From positions 1 through 38,502 of the forward strand of contig CAKMKL010000333.1 in assembly GCA_927443375.1 (NCBI GenBank): a DNA stretch of 38,502 bases, read 5' to 3'. The position numbers and the translations under genes are program-made. This document shows positions 26,917 to 34,866 of the stretch, piece after piece. How positions within the stretch are numbered: the stretch's first letter is position 1; each line of letters starts with the position of its first letter. The DNA comes from an uncultured Paenibacillus sp. GTDB taxonomy: Bacteria; Bacillota; Bacilli; Paenibacillales; Paenibacillaceae. The notes below the pieces were generated by a model, which worked only from the letters and a program-made list of their open reading frames with translations, did no database searches and was not told the DNA's origin.

Positions 26917-27456
26917 ATGGGTAATGAATATAACAAAACTGAAGCCGATTTAGCATATGAGCGTTATCAGAAAATAGGGAGTATCACTTCCGACGAAGAC
27001 ATCCCTCCTGAGGATCTGCGGCTGCCTGGCACCCATGAAGCGTCTGTCGATGATGTGGACGGTGTAGCGGATGAAAGCTCTGACCCCGTGCTGGAGGGGG
27101 ATCCGATTCTGGCTGCTGATATCGGCCTGAATACTCCGGAAACCACCCTTGGCCCCAGAGCCGACCGCAACGGCCGCATCACAGCAACACCTGCCCCGGA
27201 ACGGGACGAGCTGCTGGAATCGGATGCGATCTTCGCCGCCGGGGCAGCAGGATTAACCGGCAGCGTAATTGATTATGCGGATGATGAGGATGTCCCCGCA
27301 GACGATCTCACCGTGGATGAGGAAGACTTACCGTTAGAGGATATCCCTGATGCTGACGAATTGCAGCCAGGCACCACGGTTGATCCCGCTTCACCGCCGC
27401 TTGATGTAATGCCTGGAACCGATGTGCTTAACGGCTCCACCGGTGAAGAGGATTAA
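26917..27456 (+). CDS. Acidic repetitive hypothetical protein, 179 aa
   Basis: A strongly acidic, proline-containing protein with no span or signal peptide. A short motif recurs: SDEDIPPEDL near residue 25, DDEDVPADDL near 123 and DEEDLPLEDI near 135. Most of the chain is likely disordered. GGAG precedes the ATG by about 10 bases. It follows the 61-aa acidic gene and ends before a clear terminator. Such composition fits spore-, stress- or cation-binding proteins, but no function can be claimed. Confidence 0.72.
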   Translation: MGNEYNKTEADLAYERYQKIGSITSDEDIPPEDLRLPGTHEASVDDVDGVADESSDPVLEGDPILAADIGLNTPETTLGPRADRNGRITATPAPERDELLESDAIFAAGAAGLTGSVIDYADDEDVPADDLTVDEEDLPLEDIPDADELQPGTTVDPASPPLDVMPGTDVLNGSTGEED

Positions 27457-27466
27457 CCAGGCTTAC

Positions 27467-27500
27467 GCTTCACCGGATTCTATTCCGGTGGTGCTTTTTT
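27467..27500 (+). terminator. Terminator after the acidic protein genes
   Basis: CACCGGA (27471-27477) pairs with TCCGGTG (27484-27490), extended by an outer GC pair, and is followed by CTTTTTT. It separates convergent genes. Confidence 0.85.
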
Positions 27501-27536
27501 GCCTGCATTTTGAGCAGTTCCTTCTATTATATGTGC

Positions 27537-28775
27537 TCATATCGTGATCCCAGCTTCTGCCTCGGTTCCTTCTCCATGGGAACGCGCTTCCCCGACCTTG
27601 ACCTCTAGTTTGGCAACCTTCACCAGCAGTGCGGCTACAAGCAGCATTACTCCATTAATCACAAATACCCAGCGGATCGGAATGAATGCACCCAGCAGCC
27701 CGCCGATAATCGGCCCGGCCATCGTTGCTAATTGCGTAGATGCCTGATTCAGGCCGAACGCCCTGCCGCGGAAGCCCGGCTCGATAGTCTGTACAATCAT
27801 GGCATTGACCGAAGGCAGCACCCCGGCATAAAACAGACCGTAGGCAAATCTCAGGATGGCAAACTCCACATAACCCGATACAAAATACTGCAGAATGTTC
27901 CCGATCCCGCCTCCGATGAGACCGATGAACAAAATAAATCCGAAGCCTTTGCGGCTGCCGATGCGCCCCCACTGCGGGGCCATAATAACGGTTGCTATGC
28001 CTACAGCAGAGAATACAATGCCGGAGCTTAAAGAAGCGCTGTTCTTCGCAATTCCCATATCCAGCAGATAAATCGGCAGCAGCGGCTCCAGAATCATCAC
28101 GGAAAAGGTGCTGATGCCGGCGAGCAGCAGCAAAGTAATAAAGGCGCGGTTGTTCCTGGCCTCACGGATGTCATCCCGGACACGGGATCTCTTGGCAGAA
28201 CGGTCAAAGTTCTCTTCTTTGGCGAAAAAGGTTGCTATCAGCGCTGATACCAGCACGATCGCCGCCGAGAACAGAAAAGCGCTGCGGTTGCTCGAATAAT
28301 AACTGACCACTCCGCCGATGAGCGGGCCGATAATACTCCCTGTAGCCCCCGCCGTAGACATGATGCTTAGCGCGTAGCCGGTCTTCTCTTCCGGGGTGTT
28401 CGTCGCAACCATCGCGATGGCTGCCGGAACAAACCCGGCCAGCAGTCCTTGCAGAATCCGCACAATCAAAAAAACATAAGGATCATGAACAAAGAAATTG
28501 ATCAAATATAGTGCAGCCAGACTGAAGCCCGAGCGGATCAGCATGGGCTTACGTCCATATTTATCAGCCAGCGATCCCCAATAAGGAGAGATCAGCGCAC
28601 TGGCCAGAAAGGTAATACCGAAGCTGACCCCGGACCAGATCTCCAAATGATTCGAAACCCCAAGCTGGTCACTCAAAAAAATCGAGAGGAACGGAATCGA
28701 AATCGAATAGGCCGTACTGCAGAAAAATACGCCTACCCAAAGCACGATCAGATTCCGCTTCCATGAAAATGGCAT
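27537..28775 (-). CDS. MFS multidrug efflux transporter (DHA1 type)
   Basis: A 412-residue, 12-span proton-driven exporter. It begins MPFSWKRNLIVLWVGVFF. The loop 2-3 motif A is present as GSLADKYGRKPML, and GATGSIIGPLIGGVVSYY resembles antiporter motif C. The length and motifs match MdtG/YttB-like drug exporters. A longer frame up to 29138 exists, but its extra N-terminus is not hydrophobic or family-like and overlaps the divergent cyclophilin gene. ATG at 28775 with AGGATGGTGAG upstream is chosen. Substrate unknown. Confidence 0.88.
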   Translation of the reverse strand: MPFSWKRNLIVLWVGVFFCSTAYSISIPFLSIFLSDQLGVSNHLEIWSGVSFGITFLASALISPYWGSLADKYGRKPMLIRSGFSLAALYLINFFVHDPYVFLIVRILQGLLAGFVPAAIAMVATNTPEEKTGYALSIMSTAGATGSIIGPLIGGVVSYYSSNRSAFLFSAAIVLVSALIATFFAKEENFDRSAKRSRVRDDIREARNNRAFITLLLLAGISTFSVMILEPLLPIYLLDMGIAKNSASLSSGIVFSAVGIATVIMAPQWGRIGSRKGFGFILFIGLIGGGIGNILQYFVSGYVEFAILRFAYGLFYAGVLPSVNAMIVQTIEPGFRGRAFGLNQASTQLATMAGPIIGGLLGAFIPIRWVFVINGVMLLVAALLVKVAKLEVKVGEARSHGEGTEAEAGITI

Positions 28776-28868
28776 ACTCTCACCATCCTTTTCTGTTTTA
28801 TCCGCGAAGTATCCTATCATTCTAAACCTCTTTTCCCGGTGTGCCAATCCCTGGTAAGTCTTAAGGCT

Positions 28869-28898
28869 TTGCAAGAAGCGGGACAAACCATGTATGAT
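28869..28898 (+). promoter_or_regulatory. Probable promoter of the cyclophilin gene
   Basis: TTGCAA (28869-28874), an 18-base spacer and TATGAT (28893-28898), about 50 bases before the GTG start. Confidence 0.5.
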
Positions 28899-28947
28899 GA
28901 AGAATGACCGAACCTGAATACTCAAAACTAAAAGGAGAGATTCAAAC

Positions 28948-29610
28948 GTGAAACGCACCAAAAGAACCCCTGTCATCCTGCTGTTGATGATGACACTCCT
29001 GCTGCTCACTGCCGCAGGATGCGGCAATAAACCGGCAGGTAATAATTCGGCAGGCAATGCCGCCACGGAAGGTGTCCCTTCAGACACGGCCAGCCATCCG
29101 GTTGTCACCATTGAGATGGATAACGGCGGTATTATCAAAGCCGAGCTCTATCCTGAAGTTGCTCCCAACACCGTAAACAACTTCATCTCCCTGATTCAAA
29201 AGGGCTTCTATAACGGGACGATTTTCCACCGCGTGATTCCCGGCTTTATGATTCAGGGCGGAGATCCTGACGGCACCGGCATGGGCGGTCCAGGCTATAG
29301 CATTGCAGGTGAATTCTCCGCGAACGGATTCACGAACAACCTTCTGCATACTGAAGGGGTACTCTCCATGGCCAGAAGCCAGGATATGAATTCCGGCGGG
29401 TCCCAGTTTTTCATTATGGCTGCCGCTTATCCTAGCCTGGATGGCAGCTATGCCGCCTTCGGAAAAGTAACGGAAGGGCTGGATGTGGTGCAGACCATTG
29501 TCAATCTGCCGCGCGACAGCTCGGACCGGCCGGAAACCCCGCCGGTAATGACTAAGGTCACTGTAGACACACTCGGCGTTGCTTACCCGGAGCCGGAAAA
29601 GGTGCAATAG
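28948..29610 (+). CDS. Lipoprotein cyclophilin-type peptidyl-prolyl isomerase
   Basis: Catalyses cis/trans isomerisation of proline peptide bonds outside the membrane. The 220-residue precursor has a lipoprotein signal (LLMMTLLLLTAAGCG, lipid-modified Cys25), a Ser/Asn/Gly linker and a cyclophilin domain from about residue 52. The domain carries the catalytic FHRVIPGFMIQGGDP segment and GGSQFFIM. The start is GTG at 28948 with AAAGGAGAG upstream. It is a single gene, followed by an interspersed repeat and a bidirectional terminator. It likely helps fold secreted proteins at the cell surface. Confidence 0.93.
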   Translation: MKRTKRTPVILLLMMTLLLLTAAGCGNKPAGNNSAGNAATEGVPSDTASHPVVTIEMDNGGIIKAELYPEVAPNTVNNFISLIQKGFYNGTIFHRVIPGFMIQGGDPDGTGMGGPGYSIAGEFSANGFTNNLLHTEGVLSMARSQDMNSGGSQFFIMAAAYPSLDGSYAAFGKVTEGLDVVQTIVNLPRDSSDRPETPPVMTKVTVDTLGVAYPEPEKVQ

Positions 29611-29637
29611 ATATTCACTGATCCGCAGGCCAAAGCT

Positions 29638-29741
29638 AAGAAGAAACGGCTTCGCCGTCCTATTAGGGACGGTATCCGTTTCTGTGAAAAATAGAAGGAT
29701 AATTTATAGCGTAAAACATATAAATTCTTATATTTCAAAAA
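29638..29741 (+). repeat. 104-bp interspersed repeat, copy A
   Basis: 98 of 104 positions match copy B at 37930-38033 in the same orientation. The unit starts AAGAAGAAACGG and ends TATATTTCAAAAA. Its first 45 bases form a hairpin: AGAAACGG pairs with CCGTTTCT, and inner CCGTCC pairs with GGACGG. It abuts a terminator, as copy B does. Probably a genome-wide non-coding repeat family. Confidence 0.85.
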
Positions 29742-29773
29742 GCCCATTTCCTTAAATAAGGAAATGGGCTTTT
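29738..29773. terminator. Bidirectional terminator
   Basis: A perfect 16-bp stem (29738-29753 with 29758-29773), with AAAAGCCC and GGGCTTTT at its base and an AAAT loop. It gives a T-run on both strands and serves the convergent cyclophilin and leucine dehydrogenase genes. Confidence 0.92.
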
Positions 29774-29830
29774 GCCTATACATCCGGCCGCGATGCTCGA
29801 TTACCGCCGGGCAGCCGGAGTGCTGCGATG

Positions 29831-30934
29831 CTATCTTCTGCTAATTGCGTGATGCGGATTGCGCAGAAAGGTGCTGCGGCTATTCCGCAATAGCGCGATG
29901 CGTTCTTCCGCAAGGCGGTCCGCTGCTACATAGGCAGGAATACCGCTGGTCCGCGAAATCTCCAGCACGCGGGTAATGCTGTCGTAAATTTTGCCAATCT
30001 GTTTAAAGGCACGTTCCTTATTATAGCCATTCAGCTCATCGGCAATGTTGATTACACCGCCGGCATTAATGACATAATCCGGAGCATAGACGATGCCCAT
30101 CTCATGCAGGGCATCCCCGTGGCGGGGCTCCTTAAGCTGGTTGTTAGCTGCACCTGCAACCACCTTCGCCTGGAGCACCTTCAGCGACTCGTCATTAATG
30201 GTCGCGCCGAGGGCACACGGTGCGTAGATATCACATTTCACGCCAAGAATGTCGGCAGGATCTACAGCCTTAGCGCCGTAAACCTCAACGGCCCGGGCCA
30301 CGGCCTCTTTGTTGATATCCGTTACAATCAGTTCGGCGCCTTCTTCATGCAGATATTGGCATAGCGTAAACGAGACATTCCCGACACCCTGCACGGCAAC
30401 CGTCTTGCCGGCCAGTGAATCGCTGCCAAAGGCTGCTTTGGCTGCAGCTTTCATTCCTTGATACACCCCGAATGCCGTAGCCGGGGAAGGATTGCCCGAA
30501 GAACCGTAAGTCGCTGAAATCCCGGTTACAAAATCCGTCTCCTGATGAATAATGTCCATGTCTGCTTCCGTGGTCCCTACATCCTCGGCTGTAATGTAAC
30601 GACCGTTAAGTCCTTGTATGTATCTGCCAAAGGCGCGGAACATCGCCTCATTTTTATCTTTTTTAGGATCACCGATAATGACTGTTTTACCCCCGCCCAA
30701 ATTCAGCCCGGCAACCGCATTCTTATAAGTCATGCCCTTGGCCAGCCGGAGCGCATCGACTACCGCCGCTTCTTCGGACGCATACGTCCACATTCTCGTT
30801 CCACCCAGTGCGGGTCCCAGGGTTGTGTCATGAATTGCAATGATTGCCTTTAAACCCGATGCCTTATCCTGACAAAACAACAATTCCTCGTAATCATCCC
30901 GCTCCATTGCTGCAAATAATTCCATTTTATCCAT
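29831..30934 (-). CDS. bcd: Leucine dehydrogenase
   Basis: NAD-dependent oxidative deamination of leucine, valine and isoleucine to 2-oxo acids, feeding branched-chain fatty acid synthesis. The 367-residue length fits. Typical segments are [37 protein letters not shown] with catalytic lysine K83, and the Rossmann motif [15 protein letters not shown] sits only 2 bases before the first ATG, so the second ATG, three codons in (30925), may be the true start. A TTGACA box and palindromic ATAAC repeats lie upstream. It is transcribed alone. Confidence 0.95.
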   Translation of the reverse strand: MDKMELFAAMERDDYEELLFCQDKASGLKAIIAIHDTTLGPALGGTRMWTYASEEAAVVDALRLAKGMTYKNAVAGLNLGGGKTVIIGDPKKDKNEAMFRAFGRYIQGLNGRYITAEDVGTTEADMDIIHQETDFVTGISATYGSSGNPSPATAFGVYQGMKAAAKAAFGSDSLAGKTVAVQGVGNVSFTLCQYLHEEGAELIVTDINKEAVARAVEVYGAKAVDPADILGVKCDIYAPCALGATINDESLKVLQAKVVAGAANNQLKEPRHGDALHEMGIVYAPDYVINAGGVINIADELNGYNKERAFKQIGKIYDSITRVLEISRTSGIPAYVAADRLAEERIALLRNSRSTFLRNPHHAISRR

Positions 30935-30954
30935 TTCTCCTGTCTCATCTCTTT

Positions 30955-31006
30955 ATAACATGTTATGTTTCATAACAAAGCTAGTACACTCAAAGTTTAT
31001 TGTCAA
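30955..31006 (-). promoter_or_regulatory. Promoter and palindromic operator of leucine dehydrogenase gene
   Basis: On the minus strand a perfect -35 TTGACA (31001-31006) is followed after 17 bases by a weak -10, TAGCTT (30978-30983). Downstream are overlapping palindromes: ATAACATGTTAT at 30955-30966 and GTTATG-TTT-CATAAC at 30962-30976. Their position near the transcription start suits a repressor. Confidence 0.5.
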
Positions 31007-31111
31007 GTTCATTTGTCCTTCTCCAAGGAAAAATCATGTAATAAATACGCATAGCAAACATAAATATAACGCAATATGTTAGATGATAGCAATATGGGCT
31101 TAACCACGCCC

Positions 31112-31444
31112 CTATTCCCAGTACTCATCCGGGCGGTATTGAATTTCCGATTGTACAGCGATCTTCAGGCATCGTGAAACCGCATCATACTCCACGGGAT
31201 TGTCTCCGACGTAATACCAATGCTTGATGACCGGACCGCCTGCCGGCTCCTCAAAGCGGAATACATTCAGCTCGGACTGCAGCTCCACTACTGCCGCACC
31301 CTGCTCAGCCTCCACTCCGCAAATCGTAATTAATGTAAGATCGCCCTGCGGATCAAAACTATATGTCAGCCCGTCGGTGCTGCTGACGAGCATGCGCCCG
31401 GTTACGGAATGCTTCACCAGCACTCTCTCCTGCTGCATCATCAT
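31112..31444 (-). CDS. Hypothetical protein, 110 aa
   Basis: Starts at a run of three ATG codons (31444 is the first), with GAGGGAGG 5 bases upstream. The sequence is soluble and beta-rich in appearance, with VKHSVTGRMLVSSTDGLTY, then VIKHWYYVGDNPVEYDAVSR, ending RPDEYWE. It follows the pirin gene by 37 bases on the same strand and is probably co-transcribed. I do not recognise the family. Confidence 0.75.
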   Translation of the reverse strand: MMMQQERVLVKHSVTGRMLVSSTDGLTYSFDPQGDLTLITICGVEAEQGAAVVELQSELNVFRFEEPAGGPVIKHWYYVGDNPVEYDAVSRCLKIAVQSEIQYRPDEYWE

Positions 31445-31481
31445 TCGTTCCTCCCTCAATGTTGTGCTTAGGCGGGACAGT

Positions 31482-32183
31482 TTACGGCAAATCAATCACC
31501 ATCACCAGGGTATCCGCTTCAGCAGCAAGCAATAATTCGCTCCACTCTTCAATCCGTACGGAATCTCCCGGTAACAGAACCTGATTATCCGGCAGTTTGA
31601 GCTGTCCTTCTATCAGATATATGAAGACCCGCCGCCCTGGCGCCTGCTGAAAGTTCAGCTCCTGCCCGGCTCCTGCCCGGCCAAGATAGATCGTCATATC
31701 CTGGGCGATATCCACAATTTCCGCCGTACGCTCTGCAGCCACCACAGGCAGCAGCCTGCCTTCAAGCTTAGCGGGATCAAAGCGCCCCGTGGTATAGGAG
31801 GGAGCGGTGCCGCGGGTGCGCGGCATGAACCACAGCTGAAGCAGCCGGACCGGCTCCGAATCAGAAGGATTATGCTCTGTATGAATGGCACCCGTGCCCG
31901 CCGACATCCGCTGAATGCCGCCAAAGGTTGTTTCCGCCACATTACCTAAGTTATCTTCATGGCGCAGCCTTCCGGAGAGCACAATAGAGATGATCTCCAT
32001 GTCACTGTGCGGATGGGCACCAAAACCTCTGCCCGGGGAAATTGTATCATCATTGCAGACCCGCATCGGGCCAAAGGCTGTATTGTCCGGATCGTAGAAA
32101 TCCCCGAACGAGAAGCTGTGGCTGCCTTTCAGCCAGCCATGATCAAATTGGTGAGCGGTTTCTGCAGGATAAACCTTTATCAT
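31482..32183 (-). CDS. Pirin family protein (YhhW/quercetinase-like)
   Basis: A 233-residue bicupin. The N-terminal cupin has the metal ligands in GFGAHPHSDMEII and GTGAIHTEHNPSD (His/His/His/Glu). The segment FDHGWLKGSHSFSFGDFYDP is the pirin signature. The C-terminal cupin (VFIYLIEGQLKLPDNQVL) lacks clear ligands, as usual. Family members bind Fe or another metal; some show quercetinase activity, but the physiological role is unsettled. ATG at 32183 has AGGAGGGG 7 bases upstream. The 110-aa unknown follows in the same direction. Confidence 0.93.
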   Translation of the reverse strand: MIKVYPAETAHQFDHGWLKGSHSFSFGDFYDPDNTAFGPMRVCNDDTISPGRGFGAHPHSDMEIISIVLSGRLRHEDNLGNVAETTFGGIQRMSAGTGAIHTEHNPSDSEPVRLLQLWFMPRTRGTAPSYTTGRFDPAKLEGRLLPVVAAERTAEIVDIAQDMTIYLGRAGAGQELNFQQAPGRRVFIYLIEGQLKLPDNQVLLPGDSVRIEEWSELLLAAEADTLVMVIDLP

Positions 32184-32302
32184 CTGATCCCCTCCTGAAA
32201 GATTCGTGAGCATCCTCATCTACCCATAGTTTAGCAGAAAGCGCCGGAAAACAAAAAAACTGAAGCCATACCGGTAACGTAAAGCACCGTCTTTTATCTA
32301 TT

Positions 32303-32329
32303 AAAAAAGGACAGCCAGCATACGCCGGC
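32303..32329 (-). terminator. Terminator after the nitroreductase gene
   Basis: On the minus strand GCCGGC (32324-32329) pairs with GCTGGC (32314-32319), including one G-U pair, around GTAT. TGTCCTTTTTT follows. Confidence 0.7.
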
Positions 32330-32396
32330 CGCCCCTTATTCTTCTATAACATCATTGGATATGCCCTTACAAGGAGCATCTCCATCTCAATGCCTG

Positions 32397-33050
32397 TTAA
32401 CCCTGAAATTCATTCCACTGGGCCACTTCATCCAGCGGCAGTCTGGCCGTTGGGCGCCCTTCGGCAGCGGCTTTGCCCAGCGCGATCAGCATCACAGTCA
32501 CATACCGTTCCGGAATATTGAACAGCTCGCGGAACTGCTCGGGAATGAATCCACCCATTGGTACGGTATCATAACCCTTCGCTTTGGCGGACAGCATCAG
32601 CTGCATAGAGACCAGGCCGCCATCGATCAGGGCGATTTCCTTCAGCTTCTCTTGCGGCATACTGGAGTAACCGTCCTTGCTGCGCTTAGCCATCGCCGTG
32701 CCTACTTCCGCGGTTACATAACCAGCCGCTTCGGCGTATTCATAGATTTTGTCCGCATTCCGGTAAGCTTCGATGTCGCCGATCACGGCAATTGTAGCTG
32801 AAGCATCGACGATCTGCTGCTGGTTGTGAGCGATCGGCAGGACTTTCTCCTTCAGCTCCTGATCCGTGATCACCAGGAAACGCCAAGGCTGCAAATTGGA
32901 TGAGGATGGCGCCAGAATCGCATCACCCAGAATCTCCTTAATTTCCGCATCGGAAATCTTCCAGGATGGATCGTATTTCCGTACCGAATGCCGCTCGCGG
33001 ATCACCTTGTTAAATTCCACTTCCGATTTCAGTTCTGTTGTCATTGCCAT
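32397..33050 (-). CDS. NAD(P)H-dependent nitroreductase family flavoprotein
   Basis: A 217-residue FMN enzyme. It has the FMN-binding RERHSVRKYDPSW near the N-terminus and LAPSSSNLQPWRFLVI, and the C-terminal GYDTVPMGGF and IALGKAAAEGRP segments. Such enzymes reduce nitroaromatics or quinones with two electrons. GGAGGAG lies just before two closely spaced ATG codons (33050 and 33044), so the start is uncertain by two codons. An Rrf2-type regulator gene lies immediately upstream, and a 20-bp palindrome at 33085-33104 is a likely operator. Confidence 0.92.
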   Translation of the reverse strand: MAMTTELKSEVEFNKVIRERHSVRKYDPSWKISDAEIKEILGDAILAPSSSNLQPWRFLVITDQELKEKVLPIAHNQQQIVDASATIAVIGDIEAYRNADKIYEYAEAAGYVTAEVGTAMAKRSKDGYSSMPQEKLKEIALIDGGLVSMQLMLSAKAKGYDTVPMGGFIPEQFRELFNIPERYVTVMLIALGKAAAEGRPTARLPLDEVAQWNEFQG

Positions 33051-33084
33051 GCTCCTCCTCTTCCTAATCCAGTTGATTTGTATT

Positions 33085-33104
33085 CTGTGTTTATAAAAGC
33101 ACAG
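33085..33104 (-). promoter_or_regulatory. Palindromic operator candidate for the Rrf2 regulator
   Basis: CTGTGTTTATAAAAGCACAG is a 20-bp imperfect palindrome with CTGTG/CACAG arms, 35 bases upstream of the nitroreductase start. A related half-site, TGCACAGTA, lies at 33167-33175. TATAAA inside the palindrome could be the -10. Confidence 0.5.
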
Positions 33105-33197
33105 TTAACCGCAAAAAAATATTCTTTGTTGCCCGGCTTCTTGCGGTGTTTAACTGTAATTATTTATGCACAGTATAATCCACAAAAAAGCTTCCTG

Positions 33198-33632
33198 TCA
33201 ACAGCCTGATTTGCGAACCATATCCGCCAACGTATATTTCTCCAATACCGTCATCATGCTCCGGTCCATTTCCTCAAAAATATCGAAGCATGCTTCCTTC
33301 AGCTGTCCCCCCAGCACAGTACCGCACATCGTATCATTCCCTGCCTGGCAGCGCGACTCATCTTCCAATGCCTGATAAATCTCTGCAAGCGTCAGTTCTT
33401 CCGGGACACGGTTCAGGGCGTAGCCGCCATCGCGTCCTTCCTTGGTGGTTAGAATCTGCTCACGCGTCAGCTTAGCCATCGTCTTTCTTAACAGAGTCGC
33501 CTCTGAAGAGAGCAGTTCCGCCAGTTCGCAGCTGGAGCAGGTATTGCCTTTGCGGGCCAGCAGCACTAGCGCCTGCAGGACAAGCCCGAAGGTTTTATAT
33601 TGAAGAGCCCCGCTGTTTCGTGTTTTTGCCAT
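33198..33632 (-). CDS. Rrf2 family transcriptional regulator
   Basis: A 144-residue winged-helix regulator. The helix-turn-helix covers SCELAELLSSEATLLRKTM, and the wing is KEGRDGGYALNR. Cysteines at about 95, 103 and 115 lie in the region that binds an Fe-S cluster in IscR/NsrR, although the spacing is not identical. An extra CSSC pair (32 and 35) is in the DNA-binding part. It lies just upstream of the nitroreductase gene on the same strand, so it probably represses that gene and itself in response to electrophile, NO or redox stress (inference). Confidence 0.9.
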   Translation of the reverse strand: MAKTRNSGALQYKTFGLVLQALVLLARKGNTCSSCELAELLSSEATLLRKTMAKLTREQILTTKEGRDGGYALNRVPEELTLAEIYQALEDESRCQAGNDTMCGTVLGGQLKEACFDIFEEMDRSMMTVLEKYTLADMVRKSGC

Positions 33633-33696
33633 TGTTCCGGCTCCTTCCTAACTCAGGTGTTGTACGTTAAGTATAGAACGCAAAGCCTGTTTTGGC

Positions 33697-33744
33697 AAAA
33701 CAAAGCCTCTGCCAGGAATCCACTTCAATTCCCGGAAAAGGCTT
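33697..33744 (-). terminator. Terminator after ppaC
   Basis: A 17-position stem (33703-33719 with 33728-33744) with two G-U pairs and one mismatch, an 8-base loop, and TTGTTTTG following on the minus strand. Confidence 0.8.
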
Positions 33745-33799
33745 GTTACGCATGATTATAGGGCACCAGCCGTTCAAGGCTGACAGATTCTAATATGAA

Positions 33800-34732
33800 T
33801 TACAGCTTAGCAATCGTTTCAGTCAGAACCGGCACGATTTGCGATTTGCGGGAGACAACGCCCTTAAGAATTGCTTTATTGTCATCCAGCTTCACATTGT
33901 AAGCCTGCTCAACTGCACCGGCAACACGGCCCAGCGCCAGACCCACGGAATCATTGTTCAGGATGTCTGTCACTACGAACAGGAACAGATCCAGTCCTTT
34001 TTCATCAATGATTGCAGTAAGGGCCGTTTCCAGCTCCGCCTGCTTGGAGAGCACATCATTCACGTCAACCGCGTTCACTTGGGCAATTTCAACTTTGTAG
34101 TCACCCATTTTGAATTCTTTGGCATCCAGGGAGATGAGCTGGGCAATGCTCTTGTCGCTGAGGTCAGCTCCGGCTTTAAGCATGGACAAGCCGTAGCTTT
34201 CGGCATCTACACCGGCAATTTCCGCCAGTTCGCGTGCAGCTGCTACATCCTCTTCGGTGCAGGTAGGCGATTTGAACAGCAAGGAATCGGAAATGATAGC
34301 GGACAGCATCAGACCGGCGATCTCTTTTGGAATAGCTACTCCGTTCTCTTTGTACAGCTTGTTCAGGATTGTCGCTGTGCAGCCTACAGGCTCGGCACGG
34401 TAATACAGCGGGTGAGCCGTTTCAAAGTTAGCGATCCGGTGATGGTCAATAACCTCAACCACACGCACCTGATCGATATCATTCGCACTCTGCTGGCGTT
34501 CATTATGGTCAACCAGAATGACCTGTTTAGCTTCCCCTGCAACATTCTCAACCAGTCTGGGTGCAGCCACGCCGAATTGATCCAGCGCAAACTGGGTTTC
34601 TCCGCTCACCTCTCCCAGACGAACCGGTTCAGCATCCCATCCCAGTTCCTTCTTAAGTGCAGCATAGGCAATTGCCGAACAAATCGTATCCGTATCCGGA
34701 TTTTTGTGTCCAAAGATCAAAGTTTTTTCCAT
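33800..34732 (-). CDS. ppaC: Manganese-dependent inorganic pyrophosphatase
   Basis: Hydrolyses pyrophosphate in the cytoplasm (family II, DHH superfamily). The 310-residue protein has the metal-binding motifs [16 protein letters not shown] and VIDHHR, and the C-terminal substrate motif [13 protein letters not shown] at 34732 is preferred over a TTG two codons earlier because AAGGAGA lies 7 bases before it. It has its own promoter (34764-34791) and terminator. A 449-codon opposite-strand frame across this gene is a shadow. Confidence 0.96.
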   Translation of the reverse strand: MEKTLIFGHKNPDTDTICSAIAYAALKKELGWDAEPVRLGEVSGETQFALDQFGVAAPRLVENVAGEAKQVILVDHNERQQSANDIDQVRVVEVIDHHRIANFETAHPLYYRAEPVGCTATILNKLYKENGVAIPKEIAGLMLSAIISDSLLFKSPTCTEEDVAAARELAEIAGVDAESYGLSMLKAGADLSDKSIAQLISLDAKEFKMGDYKVEIAQVNAVDVNDVLSKQAELETALTAIIDEKGLDLFLFVVTDILNNDSVGLALGRVAGAVEQAYNVKLDDNKAILKGVVSRKSQIVPVLTETIAKL

Positions 34733-34763
34733 TTCCAATCTCCTTACTTTGTTTTTTGTGAGA

Positions 34764-34791
34764 ATAATATACCATACATTGATAGGGACAA
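34764..34791 (-). promoter_or_regulatory. Promoter of ppaC
   Basis: Minus strand TTGTCC (34786-34791), a 16-base spacer and TATTAT (34764-34769), about 30 bases before the ATG. Confidence 0.5.
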
Positions 34792-34866
34792 GCCAGACAA
34801 GGAGCAGGAAGTTGTCGTCAATCTTCAGATCAACAAGAATGGATATAGCCTAATTGCTTCTTTATG

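Noticed and set aside
28776..29138. N-terminal extension of the MFS transporter
   Set aside because: The extra residues are not family-like and overlap the divergent cyclophilin gene and its promoter. A better start with a ribosome binding site is at 28775.
30670..30700. GGGKT instead of GGAKT around the leucine dehydrogenase catalytic lysine
   Set aside because: [14 protein letters not shown] is common among leucine dehydrogenases, so it is not unusual.
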